From positions 1 through 45,115 of the forward strand of contig NZ_AUMJ01000050.1 in assembly GCF_000430625.1 (NCBI RefSeq): a DNA stretch of 45,115 nucleotides. The letters are read 5' to 3'. The translations under genes and the position numbers were made by a program. Source of the DNA: Aneurinibacillus terranovensis DSM 18919 (GTDB lineage: Bacteria; Bacillota; Bacilli; Aneurinibacillales; Aneurinibacillaceae). A model generated the notes under the pieces. The model saw only the letters and a list, made by a program, of their open reading frames with translations. It was not told the origin of the DNA and ran no database searches. Shown piece after piece: positions 34,755 to 43,214 of the stretch. Each line of letters begins with the position of its first letter. The first letter of the stretch is position 1.

Positions 34755-35048
34755 TAGTTCCCCTCCTTCTACGGTACTTTTTATGAGTATAAAAAATGAT
34801 AATTCACATATTCTAAACAAATACAATGGGATATAATAATTCTAAGTCACGCATCGGATATAAGAGGTGTTGTGTATGATTCCACTTTTGAAAAAGTTAT
34901 TTGCAGATCAAAAATGACCTGAAGTCAACATACATTAAAATGTATTAATGATAGTCTATGCTTGATTAAGACTTGCCCAAACGGTCACTATACGGAAGAA
35001 ACGAATTACCATCTTGAAGTTCGTGTTGTTTACAAGTGATAAAACGAA
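34755..35048. other. region between TauE/SafE and MBL genes
   Basis: About 290 bp. A very short plus-strand frame (34876, MIPLLKKLFADQK) has a GAGGTG site but ends after 13 codons; it could be a leftover gene start. Nothing else is recognisable. Confidence 0.3.
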
Positions 35049-35072
35049 CACCCCAATAATGGGGTGTTACGT
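35049..35072 (-). terminator. terminator after the rhodanese-MBL gene
   Basis: AACACCCC and GGGGTGTT form a perfect 8-bp stem around AATAAT/ATTATT. CGTTTT follows on the minus strand. Confidence 0.75.
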
Positions 35073-35085
35073 CATCAGCCTTATT

Positions 35086-36240
35086 TTATGCTGTATGATG
35101 AATAGCGCAACGATTCGGCCCGATTTCCAGTTCTTGTTGGCGTTCATCGACGGCTTCCTGGATGCCTTTGTTAATGGCCACGATTTCTTCAAAGTTTGGT
35201 GGCGTTTCAGCATTTGCGGATTGAACCATGGCTTCAATGAAATCCTGCTCTTGCTTGTTGTGCATCATTTCATTATTTTTACGGATTTCACCTAATGTCG
35301 CCCCGATATATCCTCCTTGACTCATTTCTTTATTAAAATCAGCATAATGGGCCGGGAACACGATCACCTCATCAGCTATATTTGCCACTTTACCATATAC
35401 CGTTTCGTACAGGTCTTTTGCCCATTCACGAACTTTCCCCCCTAAATCCGGACGGCCTAACCCACCAACAAAGATGGTATCACCAGAGAAAAGTAATTTT
35501 TCATTAACGAAAAATGATACACTGCCGGGTGTGTGCCCCGGTGTTTTTAAGGCTACTACCTGTAGGTGAACCTGTTCAAAAACAATTTGCTCATGTTCTT
35601 CAAAAGGCTCGTGTTCAAACACGGCACCTTCACTTTTCATCAGATAGTACTTCGCACCAGTTTGATCAGCAAGTTTTTTTCCGCCAGAAATATGATCCGC
35701 ATGAAGATGAGAATCCACCACATGAGTAATGGTGACTCCTTCTTGTTGGGCAACTTGTTGGTAGGCATCAATCATACGAGCCGGATCAACGACCAATGCT
35801 TCTTTTCCGGAAATAATCATATAAGATAAACATCCTTTACCTACACGGATGAATTGGTACACTTTCATTTTTGAATCTTCATATACTTTAACTTGGTGTA
35901 AATGATCGCTCCACGCTTTCATTCCACCTTGCAGGTAATAAACATTGCTTTTACCAGCTTCTACAATTTGCTGTGCCACAAATTTGGATGATCCCTCTTT
36001 CGCACAAACCACCAAAAGTTGTTTATCCTGAGAGATTCTTTCTAAAGCAAGGTCAACACCATCTAACAAGTCAAAGTAAGGGATATTGGTGATTTCAATA
36101 CTTTTTCCTTCTATTTTCCAATCCTCAAATTCACGTTGATTCCGAACGTCAAGGATAAACAAAGGTTCTTTATTTTTTACAATTTGCGTAACCTCTTCGG
36201 ATGTCATAGGTTTCAGATGAGTTTGAACGTTAGCTTCCAT
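35086..36240 (-). CDS. yrkH: rhodanese/MBL-fold persulfide dioxygenase-like fusion (YrkH-like)
   Basis: A 384-residue fusion. Residues 8-115 form a rhodanese domain (FILDVRNQREFEDWKIEGKSIEITNIPYFDL, LLVVCAKEGSSKFVAQQIVEAG, VYYLQGGMKAW) with Cys in the active-site loop. Residues 125-330 form an MBL-fold domain with the iron-binding HLHADH, TPGHTPGS, FSGDTIFVGGLGRPDLGG and VFPAHYAD motifs seen in ETHE1/CstB persulfide dioxygenases. A helical C-terminus follows. It probably oxidises low-molecular-weight persulfides to sulfite. It is 18 bp from the DsrE-like gene. Confidence 0.88.
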   Translation of the reverse strand: MEANVQTHLKPMTSEEVTQIVKNKEPLFILDVRNQREFEDWKIEGKSIEITNIPYFDLLDGVDLALERISQDKQLLVVCAKEGSSKFVAQQIVEAGKSNVYYLQGGMKAWSDHLHQVKVYEDSKMKVYQFIRVGKGCLSYMIISGKEALVVDPARMIDAYQQVAQQEGVTITHVVDSHLHADHISGGKKLADQTGAKYYLMKSEGAVFEHEPFEEHEQIVFEQVHLQVVALKTPGHTPGSVSFFVNEKLLFSGDTIFVGGLGRPDLGGKVREWAKDLYETVYGKVANIADEVIVFPAHYADFNKEMSQGGYIGATLGEIRKNNEMMHNKQEQDFIEAMVQSANAETPPNFEEIVAINKGIQEAVDERQQELEIGPNRCAIHHTA

Positions 36241-36258
36241 CTCCCTCCACTCCTTTCT

Positions 36259-36654
36259 TTAGAAGGTTAAAGTAATATTTGCATCTTTTGCAAAGTCTAA
36301 AAAAGTAACAGCTCCACCGACATCTATTCCATCAATAAAATCCTCTTTTTTAAGGTTCATGACATCCATTGTCATCTGGCACGCAATGATTTTTACACCC
36401 ATTTCTTGTGCCATTTTCACCAAATCAGGAATAGACGGTACATTTGCGGCTTTGAAACCTTCAGCGAAATATTCTTTTCCGGCAGGCATTGGAAGTTGTT
36501 GATATGCTTGCTTATGAATAAGATGCAAACCTTCAAAAGTGAAGAAAATGGCAACTTCGGCATCGATCGCTACCGCAGCAGTTGCGATATTAAACACTTT
36601 ATATGCGTCGAACAAGCCTCCGTTACTTGCAATAATGGCTACTTTGTTTGCCAT
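36259..36654 (-). CDS. yrkE: DsrE/DsrF/DrsH-like sulfur-carrier protein
   Basis: A 131-residue protein of the DsrE/DsrF superfamily: VAIIASNGGLFDAYKVFNIATAAVAIDAEVAIFFTFEGLHLIHK, and VKIIACQMTMDVMNLKKEDFIDGIDVGGAVTFLDFA with the conserved Cys of the DrsE2-type group. Such proteins receive sulfane sulfur from TusA or rhodanese partners. It lies 24 bp after the TusA-rhodanese gene and 18 bp before the MBL gene. The symbol follows the comparable Bacillus subtilis cluster. Confidence 0.87.
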   Translation of the reverse strand: MANKVAIIASNGGLFDAYKVFNIATAAVAIDAEVAIFFTFEGLHLIHKQAYQQLPMPAGKEYFAEGFKAANVPSIPDLVKMAQEMGVKIIACQMTMDVMNLKKEDFIDGIDVGGAVTFLDFAKDANITLTF

Positions 36655-36678
36655 GGGCGATTCCTCCTTAAATAAAAA

Positions 36679-37251
36679 TTAATCTTTTTCAATTTCGCCT
36701 TTCCATTCAGCCATTCCAGCTATTACATTATTTACGTTCTTAAATCCCTTCTCATTCAACGTACGAGCGGCATAATCACTACGATTTCCTGTCCTACACA
36801 CTACATATATTTCATCTTCCGGATTCAATTCATTAAAACGTGACTCCAATTCCCCTAACGGAATAGACTTTGCACCGGGGATTCGACCAAAAGCATATTC
36901 CGCTGGCTCACGGACATCTACCACCGTTATTTTTTCTCTATGTTCGATTCGTTTTTGTAGCTCTTCCGTTGTAATTGTATACGGATACTTGATTTCTTCT
37001 TTTGTTTCTTCAGTACTGGCCTTTCGCAAATAATGTTTAAAAACATCTCCTTCTTCTCTTGTTCCTAGATATTGATGTCCAGTAGTCTTCGCCCATCCTT
37101 GAATATCCGCTACAGAACCTTTATCCGTTGCCTGTAATTCCATTACTTGCCCCGGCTGTAGTTCTCCCATGGCTTTTTTGGTTCTTACAATGGGCATAGG
37201 GCAGGAAAGACCTTTTGCATCAACAACTTTATCGACGGTAATTGTTTTCAT
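36679..37251 (-). CDS. yrkF: TusA-rhodanese fusion (YrkF-like)
   Basis: A 190-residue two-domain sulfurtransferase. Residues 1-75 are a TusA/SirA domain with the carrier Cys in DAKGLSCPMPIVRTKKAMGELQPGQ and LQATDKGSVADIQGWAKTTGH. Residues 95-190 are a rhodanese with the active-site loop VVCRTGNRSDYAARTL. It moves sulfane sulfur between donors and carriers. Start at 37251 chosen because the TusA fold begins there and GAGGGG lies upstream; in-frame codons up to 37359 do not resemble TusA. First gene of the operon, with a CstR-like palindrome about 150 bp upstream. Confidence 0.9.
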   Translation of the reverse strand: MKTITVDKVVDAKGLSCPMPIVRTKKAMGELQPGQVMELQATDKGSVADIQGWAKTTGHQYLGTREEGDVFKHYLRKASTEETKEEIKYPYTITTEELQKRIEHREKITVVDVREPAEYAFGRIPGAKSIPLGELESRFNELNPEDEIYVVCRTGNRSDYAARTLNEKGFKNVNNVIAGMAEWKGEIEKD

Positions 37252-37356
37252 ACGTTGCAAAACCCCTCTCCATGTTGCTTTTGATTCGTCATGTTTAAGA
37301 CCCCTTTCCCTAACCGTTTTACAATCTTCATATAGGCAAGGTATTGTGTCGAGCAA

Positions 37357-37419
37357 CATATACCCCCATACGTATTTAAACGGTTAAAAAAATATCAGGT
37401 TTATACCCCGGTAGGTATA
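37357..37419. promoter_or_regulatory. CstR/CsoR-like operator region
   Basis: TATACC-CCGGTA-GGTATA at 37402-37419 is a palindrome with the ATACCC/GGTAT half-sites typical of persulfide- or copper-sensing CsoR-family repressors. A second partial copy (ATACCCCCATACGTAT) lies at about 37360-37375. CstR repressors control persulfide operons in other Firmicutes. No csoR/cstR gene is present in the window. Confidence 0.55.
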
Positions 37420-37580
37420 TAATAAACGAGATATAGTTTTTTTACAACATTTTTTTTATTGTCGATAACTTAAAATAATTACTTGGTTATTTTAGAAACA
37501 TGCCATTAATGGTTAAGGAAGACCAGACCGTACTTTTGCGTTACATTAATGTTTAGAATATAGAGGAAGGAAGAGAGGAT

Positions 37581-37661
37581 CTAATAAAAATCAGGGAAGT
37601 CGCAAACAAGTTAAAAATATCACCACGGGCTATTCGTTTTTATACTGAAACAAGTTATTGA
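37581..37661 (+). pseudogene. MerR-family regulator, N-terminal fragment
   Basis: The frame reads LIKIREVANKLKISPRAIRF and then YTETSY before a stop. This is the DNA-binding start of a MerR-type regulator (I-x-E-V-A-x-x-x-x-I-S-P-R-T/A-I-R-F/Y-Y). It has no proper start codon here and is cut after about 25 residues, where methyltransferase sequence takes over in another frame. Confidence 0.6.
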
Positions 37662-38058
37662 AACAACTGACCGGATGATTCAGCTTCTAAAACAAAACCA
37701 CTCAAACTTTTTGTCGATTCCTTATGCTGATAGTTCATTTGATTTTGTAGTTACAAGCTTTGCTTTTCACTATTTAACCGATGAGCAGAAGTTATTGGCG
37801 TTAGGAGAAATGCGCAGGGTGTTAAAGCCTCACGGGAGGATATGTATTACGGATATCATGTTTGAAAATAAACAAAAGCAAGCAGAGTACGCAGAAAATT
37901 TAAAAAGTAATGGGCAATCAACTACCATTGAACTTATCGAGAACGGACACCCTGCTATTTTAACTAATATACTTGATTGGTTTGAACAAAACCAGTACAT
38001 CACCAAACACCGCCAAGTAAATAAACTGTTTCATATTGTTTACGCGGTTCCAATCTAA
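37650..38058 (+). pseudogene. class I SAM-dependent methyltransferase, N-terminally truncated
   Basis: From about 37650 another frame reads VIETTDRMIQLLKQNHSN, then SIPYADSSFDFVVTSFAFHYLTDEQKLLALGEMRRVLKPHGRICITDIMFENK. This is the second half of a Rossmann-type methyltransferase close to YrrT-like proteins. The first part, with the glycine-rich SAM loop, is missing and replaced by the MerR fragment. An internal ATG at 37675 could start a protein, but without the SAM site it would be inactive. Confidence 0.7.
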
Positions 38059-38159
38059 TATTCATTGTTGACCTTTACGTTGCGTTAATCTTTACAATAA
38101 GTGTTGTATAACGAAAAGGAGGTTTTAGGAATGGATAAAGTATTTTGTATTAAGGGGGG

Positions 38160-38245
38160 AACCGTATGAGTGTTCTAAGTGAACTCCCCCCCACTTAGCT
38201 AACGCTTGAAGTGAGGGCTTCTCAAGTAATATCTGCCAACGCAGA
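38160..38245 (-). mobile_element. IS200/IS605-like right end (possible omega-RNA scaffold remnant)
   Basis: On the minus strand the sequence GAAGCCCTCACTTCAAGC followed by AAGTGGGGGGGAGTTCAC forms a hairpin (CCC-x-CACTT 38188-38196 with AAGTGAGGG 38209-38217). This is the kind of end found after tnpB genes of IS200/IS605 elements, where the guide RNA scaffold lies. No tnpB is present. The interrupted sequence starts at ATG 38131 with GGAGG upstream (MDKVFCIKGGTV), perhaps a gene start cut by the insertion. With the hairpin at 38460-38475 it might be a short non-autonomous element. Confidence 0.4.
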
Positions 38246-38510
38246 TAAATTGATTGAGCTAACCCCGTTGTTCCAACGGTTAGTAGAAATCGTTTGTACG
38301 TTGGAATGGTCATAGTAAGCTTGGATTTCGCCTATGACCAAAGTGACGGTGCAAACATTTTACATGGCAACACATGATTTGCCACCACCCCATATGTTTG
38401 ATTGTCAAAGAACACGCACAAGATTCTTACTTGTAGATTAGCATATCGTCGGACAATTGAACAGGCAAAAGCCTGTCCTTGTCCGAAGCCAAGAAGTTGA
38501 ATTTGAAAAC
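38246..38510. other. non-coding stretch between IS end and ABC operon
   Basis: No convincing gene. ACAGGC-AAAA-GCCTGT (38460-38475) is a compact hairpin that could terminate the ABC operon or be the left end of a small IS605-derived element. Confidence 0.4.
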
Positions 38511-39290
38511 TCAAAGATTCTCCTTTAGACGGGAAGCACGGGAGGTAGCCCACGCCTGCAGTAAAAACAAGGCGATGGTACCAACGATGATGATAGTAGC
38601 TACAGCTGCGATGGTCGGATCAACTTGCGTGCGCAGATTCTCCCACATCACAATGGGTAGGGTCTTGCTGGTCGCTCCGGCTAAAAAGAGGGTCACAACG
38701 ACTTCATCGAGTGAGGTAATAAACGCAAACAGACATCCAGATAGGACTGCGGCCTTGATCAAGGGCAAGGTCACTTTAAAAAAGGCTCCAAGCGGTGTGG
38801 AACCTAGACTCATCGCTGCCATCTCGAGGTTTCGGTCAACCCCTTTTAAGCTAGCCGTTACGGTAACAAAAACAATAGGTATAGCTAGAATCGAATGAGC
38901 CAGCACTAAACCTAGTAAGCTATTGTTTAAGTGCATCTTAGAAAAGGAGTGATAAAGCGCGATACCAACAATGATCACCGGAATAATCATCGGGGCCACC
39001 ATTAAGGACATGAATACCCTTTTCCCCCAGAAATGTAATCGTGTAGCGGTCACAGATGCCATCGTACCAAGCAGGGTGGAAACCACGGCCGTCCACATCG
39101 CCACGTTCAGACTGCGAAACAATCCATCGATCCAATCCTGGTTTTCCAAAAAGCTAACATACCACGTTATGGAATAACCGGGAGGTGGAAAGTCAAAAAA
39201 GCTAGCAGAAGTGAAGGACAGTGGGATGACGACAAGTATCGGGGCCACTAATACAACGAGAATGATTGCAACAACCATCTTCAGCCACAT
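38511..39290 (-). CDS. ABC transporter permease, PotC-like
   Basis: A 259-residue inner-membrane permease with six helices. The EAA loop that contacts the ATPase is LEMAAMSLGSTPLGAFFKVTLPLIKAAVLSG. The N-terminus (VLVVIPLSFTSASFFDFPPPGYSITWYVSFL) is typical of PotC/YdcV-type permeases of polyamine and related importers. It begins one base after the stop of the first permease gene and is the last gene of the four-gene operon. Confidence 0.9.
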   Translation of the reverse strand: MWLKMVVAIILVVLVAPILVVIPLSFTSASFFDFPPPGYSITWYVSFLENQDWIDGLFRSLNVAMWTAVVSTLLGTMASVTATRLHFWGKRVFMSLMVAPMIIPVIIVGIALYHSFSKMHLNNSLLGLVLAHSILAIPIVFVTVTASLKGVDRNLEMAAMSLGSTPLGAFFKVTLPLIKAAVLSGCLFAFITSLDEVVVTLFLAGATSKTLPIVMWENLRTQVDPTIAAVATIIIVGTIALFLLQAWATSRASRLKENL

Positions 39291-39291
39291 C

Positions 39292-40194
39292 CTACATGTC
39301 CCCCTTCAGCATCGGATTATTTCGGGTCAGCAAAAACGCGAGAAACAGCAACAATAGCGTTACAATAAACAGCACCAAGGCGATGGCCGATGCGAGATTC
39401 CAATTCAGTGTGGTAGTGACATTGTCTTGAATCAGCATAGAAACCATCATATTATTTGATCCTCCAAGTAAAGCTGGGGTGATAAAATAACCAAGACCAA
39501 GCACAAACACGAGTAAGGATCCAGATAGCACGCCTGGAACCGAGAGCGGAAGAAAGACCTGGCAAAACGCTTTCCATGGACGTGCCCCCATCCCCTGAGC
39601 CGCTTGCACAAGTCGCTGATCGATTCCTTCCATCACGGAGTACAGACTAAGCACCATATAAGGGAGAAGAACATGGGTCATCCCGATCACAACACCCGTG
39701 GTGTTATATAAAAGAGGCAGCGGTTTATGAGTTAGCCCGATGGCTAACAGGAATTTATTAATGACCCCTTCATCCTGCAGCAGGATGGTCCAGGCGAAGG
39801 TACGAACGAGCAGGCTGATCCAAAAGGGGATGAGCACCGCACCCAAAATGATGCTTTTCCATGTTTTCGATTCGATTTTCACGAGTAAATACGAGATCGG
39901 GTAGGCCAGAACCATCGAGGCGACCGTCACTAGAAAGGCGATCTTTAGCGTCAGCCACAAGACCTGCAGATAAACCGGCGTAGAAAAGATGCGCGTCAGA
40001 TATTCCAAGGTAAAGCCGTGCTTATCCCAAATACTCAGTTTGAATAGATCGAGCATCGAAAAGACCATGAGGATCAACACATACGCTAATGGAACAACAA
40101 GCAACATCCATTTGAGTCCTGGTAAACCAACCAATTGGTAAACACTGGGTACCCTTTTCACAGGCACCCAGGATTCCTTTTTAACTTCGGTCAT
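39292..40194 (-). CDS. ABC transporter permease, PotB-like
   Basis: A 300-residue permease with six helices (KWMLLVVPLAYVLILMVFSML; VLAYPISYLLV; EAA loop QAAQGMGARPWKAFCQVFLPLSVPGVLSGSLLVFVLGLGYFITPALLGG). It is of the PotB/YdcU type. GGAGG lies before the ATG. It pairs with the PotC-like permease to form the channel of the importer. Confidence 0.9.
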   Translation of the reverse strand: MTEVKKESWVPVKRVPSVYQLVGLPGLKWMLLVVPLAYVLILMVFSMLDLFKLSIWDKHGFTLEYLTRIFSTPVYLQVLWLTLKIAFLVTVASMVLAYPISYLLVKIESKTWKSIILGAVLIPFWISLLVRTFAWTILLQDEGVINKFLLAIGLTHKPLPLLYNTTGVVIGMTHVLLPYMVLSLYSVMEGIDQRLVQAAQGMGARPWKAFCQVFLPLSVPGVLSGSLLVFVLGLGYFITPALLGGSNNMMVSMLIQDNVTTTLNWNLASAIALVLFIVTLLLLFLAFLLTRNNPMLKGDM

Positions 40195-40209
40195 ACCCTT
40201 CCTCCTTGT

Positions 40210-41307
40210 TTACTGCAGTAGCCACTTCTCAAAACGCTCATTGACTTTATCAAAATTATCCACCCACCAATTGATATTCACAAACACTTGTCCCTTGGCC
40301 CTGTCTTCCGATTGACCTAAACGTTTCTTCACGTCATCCGACATCAACGCTAGGGCTTTCGTGTTGGTAGGTGCGTAGTCGATGTAAGAAGAGAAAGCCG
40401 CTTGCTGTTTCGCTTCGACGGCAAAGGCGATAAACTTCATTGCTAAATCTTTATGCGGTGCCCCTTTTGGAACAACCCAAGAATCCCCCATAATCAGCCC
40501 TTGGTTAAATTCCACATCCTCCGGAGCGCCTTTCGCTTTTGCTGCGGACACCCGTCCATTCCATGCTTCGGCCAGCTTGACTTCCCCATTTGCCAGCAGC
40601 TGCGGAGGTTGGGCGCCCGCATTCCACCACACCTTCACATCTTTTTTGATCTTATCCAGACTCTTAAAGGCACGATCCACATCTAGCGGATATAGCTTCT
40701 GAGGATCTACCCCATCAGCCAGCAAAGCGGCTTCAAGCGTACCAGTTGGATATTTCCAAAGGGATCGGGCCCCAGGGAACTTCTGCGTATCCCAAAAATC
40801 TTTCCAATTCTTAGGATGATTATCCCCGGAGAACGTGTCTGTATTATAAGAAATAGCCGTGGAGAACAGCTCTGCACCAATTCCATACTCATGGACAAGC
40901 TCAGGACGGACGCCATCTTTGTTGATTACATTGTAGTCCAGTTTTTCTAATAATCCATCTTTTCCACCACGTATGACGAAATCGCTGTCCACGTCCACAA
41001 TATCCCAGTCCACATTTCCACTCTGTACCATCGCTTTAAACTTCCCATAGTCCGTTGGAGAAACGACCGTAATCTTGACATTATTTTGTTTTTCAAAGGG
41101 CTCGAAAATGGCCTTTTTATGAGCATCTGTGATGGCTCCGCCCCAATCCACAATGACCAGTTCTTTTGCTTGAGCGCTAGTTTTTGCATTGGAACTCGAT
41201 GCTGGTGCAGCTTTGTCACCACCACCGCTGTTGACACTTCCTCCACAAGCCGTCAGACTTAAAGCGAGAAGCAAGTTGGTAGATGCGATACCTAGTTTTT
41301 TTAACAT
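40210..41307 (-). CDS. ABC transporter substrate-binding lipoprotein, PotD-like
   Basis: A 365-residue lipoprotein. The signal peptide ends in the lipobox LSLTACGG, with the acylated Cys at about 21. The mature part is a two-lobed binding protein of the PotD/PotF class (IVDWGGAITDAHKKAIFEPFEKQNNVKITVV, WDIVDVDSDFVIRGGKDGLLEKLDY, AISYNTDTF, NWKDFWDTQKFPGARSLW, LAEAWNGRVSAAKAKG, SWVVPKGAPHKDLAMKFIAFAVEAKQQAAFS). The ligand is unclear: polyamine, opine-like or another organic cation. It lies 58 bp after the ATPase gene, with a short hairpin between. Confidence 0.9.
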   Translation of the reverse strand: MLKKLGIASTNLLLALSLTACGGSVNSGGGDKAAPASSSNAKTSAQAKELVIVDWGGAITDAHKKAIFEPFEKQNNVKITVVSPTDYGKFKAMVQSGNVDWDIVDVDSDFVIRGGKDGLLEKLDYNVINKDGVRPELVHEYGIGAELFSTAISYNTDTFSGDNHPKNWKDFWDTQKFPGARSLWKYPTGTLEAALLADGVDPQKLYPLDVDRAFKSLDKIKKDVKVWWNAGAQPPQLLANGEVKLAEAWNGRVSAAKAKGAPEDVEFNQGLIMGDSWVVPKGAPHKDLAMKFIAFAVEAKQQAAFSSYIDYAPTNTKALALMSDDVKKRLGQSEDRAKGQVFVNINWWVDNFDKVNERFEKWLLQ

Positions 41308-41340
41308 GTTAATCTCCCCGTTTTATGTATTGATTTCAAA

Positions 41341-41356
41341 CCATACTTTGGTATGG
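41341..41356 (-). other. intercistronic hairpin between ATPase and binding-protein genes
   Basis: CCATAC-TTTG-GTATGG is a perfect 6-bp stem in the 58-bp gap. It is placed where transcript processing or stabilisation could raise the amount of binding protein relative to the ATPase (inference). Confidence 0.4.
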
Positions 41357-41365
41357 AAAATACGG

Positions 41366-42463
41366 TTATGCGCTGACTTCCTCCGGAATCAAGGTGGCGT
41401 CTTTGCTGTTCCAGCCTAGGAGTAGTTCCTTGCCACAGTACACCGTGTCGGCTTGGGTTGCGGGAATTTTGACGGTGATAACTTGCCCCGTCATCGTTTT
41501 TGCTTTCGCCTTGATGGCCTCACCGACATAGATAGTTTCATAGACTTGGGCATGAATGGTGTTTTCAAATTCAGCTTGTTCACCCGCCACTTGGAGATTT
41601 TCAGGACGCAGAGCAAGGAGCAACGATGTTACCTTCTTCTCTTTTTCCCATCCTTGCACCACGACCGTGGCCATCTGATCCTGAAGGATCTTGACGATGG
41701 CTTTCTGATTTTCTACGGTCACATATTGAATAGGAATGAGGTTGATTTCCCCGATAAATTCGGCTACAAATCGATTTTTGGGATGTTGATAGAGATTGGT
41801 TGGCGAATCCACCTGTTCGATTCGACCGTGATTCATAACACAAATCCGATCTGACATCGTCAAAGCTTCTTCCTGATCATGCGTGACGCTAATGGTTGTA
41901 ATTCCAACTGTTTCTTGAATATGTTTAATCTCTAATTGCATCTGCTGACGTAAATTTTTGTCCAATGCCCCTAACGGTTCATCAAGCAGTAAGAGAGGAG
42001 GATTAAACACAATCGCTCGAGCTAATGCCACTCGTTGCTGCTGACCGCCGCTCAACTGTTTCGGGTATCTCGAGCCATAATCCTCAAGATGCACCAACTT
42101 CAAAATCTCCTTCACCTTGTGTGCGATTTCGGATTTAGGCACCTTCCGAAGATGGAGCGGATAGGCGACATTTTCGAATACCGTCATGTGTGGAAACAGT
42201 GCATAGTTTTGAAACAGCATCCCGATCTCGCGCTCATAAGCTTTCTTTTTCGTGATATCCTGCTGGTTTAATAGAATTGATCCACTGCTTAGCTCCTCAA
42301 AACCAGCAATCAATTTCAGCAAGGACGTTTTACCCGAACCACTTGGACCCAAGATCGTCAGAAATTCCCCCTTGTCGACTGTTAAATTGACATCATCAAC
42401 GGCTTTGAACTTCTTATAGAATTTAGTAGCATTGACAATGGATAGGTGATTTCCAACCGCCAT
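41366..42463 (-). CDS. ABC transporter ATP-binding protein, PotA-like
   Basis: A 365-residue ATPase. Walker A is GPSGSGKTSLL, the Q-loop is MLFQNYALFPHMTVFENVAYPL, the signature is LSGGQQQRVALARAI, Walker B is LLLLDEPLGALD and the switch is SVTHDQEEAL. The C-terminal part (about 240-365) contains a TOBE-type regulatory domain (LALRPENLQV...VYETIYVGEAIKAKAKT). AGGTGAAGAAGG precedes the ATG. First gene of the operon ATPase, binding protein, PotB-like, PotC-like; all four parts of the importer are intact. Confidence 0.93.
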   Translation of the reverse strand: MAVGNHLSIVNATKFYKKFKAVDDVNLTVDKGEFLTILGPSGSGKTSLLKLIAGFEELSSGSILLNQQDITKKKAYEREIGMLFQNYALFPHMTVFENVAYPLHLRKVPKSEIAHKVKEILKLVHLEDYGSRYPKQLSGGQQQRVALARAIVFNPPLLLLDEPLGALDKNLRQQMQLEIKHIQETVGITTISVTHDQEEALTMSDRICVMNHGRIEQVDSPTNLYQHPKNRFVAEFIGEINLIPIQYVTVENQKAIVKILQDQMATVVVQGWEKEKKVTSLLLALRPENLQVAGEQAEFENTIHAQVYETIYVGEAIKAKAKTMTGQVITVKIPATQADTVYCGKELLLGWNSKDATLIPEEVSA

Positions 42464-42694
42464 CCTTCTTCACCTCGTATGTATTCAATGTTTGACTTAT
42501 AAGAATAATAAGCCAACTGGTAGACAATGTCCCCGATGTTGTTAGAAAAACTGACAAAAAATAATTATTTTATAAATTACTCAACTCAACTTTCGCAGCA
42601 CAAATTAGGCAGGTAATCCTTGATATAGCTGAGTAAACTTGCAATCCATTGCTGGAGTTGTGTTTGGATTAGTGTTTCTTCGCTGTTATGAATG
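42464..42694. other. upstream region of the ABC operon
   Basis: An AT-rich region. It must contain the ABC operon promoter on the minus strand, but I cannot pick one with confidence. No gene is visible. Confidence 0.3.
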
Positions 42695-43142
42695 ATTAAG
42701 GAAGCAAATAACCGTCAATACTGGAAATAAAGAGAACCAGTAGAGGACGGTGTTTTCATATGTTTGCAGCGAAATGAAAGATATCGCAGATAAAGATCGG
42801 AAGTGGCGGCATCTTAACTTTTTTGAATACCCCTGCTACATCCATGCCGAGCTTCCGCGTACGAACTGCGACTCATGCAACCGAATCATGCGGGTGCATG
42901 TGCCATGGGCATTGAATAAACCGAAGCATTATTTTACGCTTCACTTTGACGCGCTGATCATGCTTTTGTCTAAAGATATGCCGATGAATGCGGTTAGCCG
43001 GTTTGTCGGAGAGCACGACACCCGATTATGGCGAATTCTTCACTACTACGTGGACAATGCAATCGCAATGCAGGATTTATCATACGTGACGAAAATCAAT
43101 ACGGATGAAACATCCGCCAAACGCGGACACAACTATATATAG
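42695..43142 (+). pseudogene. ISL3-family transposase, N-terminal half
   Basis: A first piece (about 42695-42770) reads EPVEDGVFICLQRNE. After a frame change the frame from 42774 reads DRKWRHLNFFEYPCYIHAEL, then PRTNCDSCNRIMRVHVPWAL, DMPMNAVSRFVGEHDTRLWRILHYYVDNAI and INTDETSAKRGHNYI. This is the zinc-binding and helix-turn-helix part of ISL3 transposases, up to the first catalytic Asp (TDETS). The sequence stops there; the rest of the DDE domain is missing. Confidence 0.85.
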
Positions 43143-43214
43143 TAACTTTTTGATAACCTGTTGAAAAAAATCATCAGGAAGCAACTTATACACATTTCCG
43201 TCAATTACCTAGCA

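Noticed and set aside
38125-38313. 62-codon minus-strand frame over the IS605-like end
   Set aside because: It does not resemble the C-terminus of TnpB and crosses the hairpin; I treat the region as a non-coding element end.
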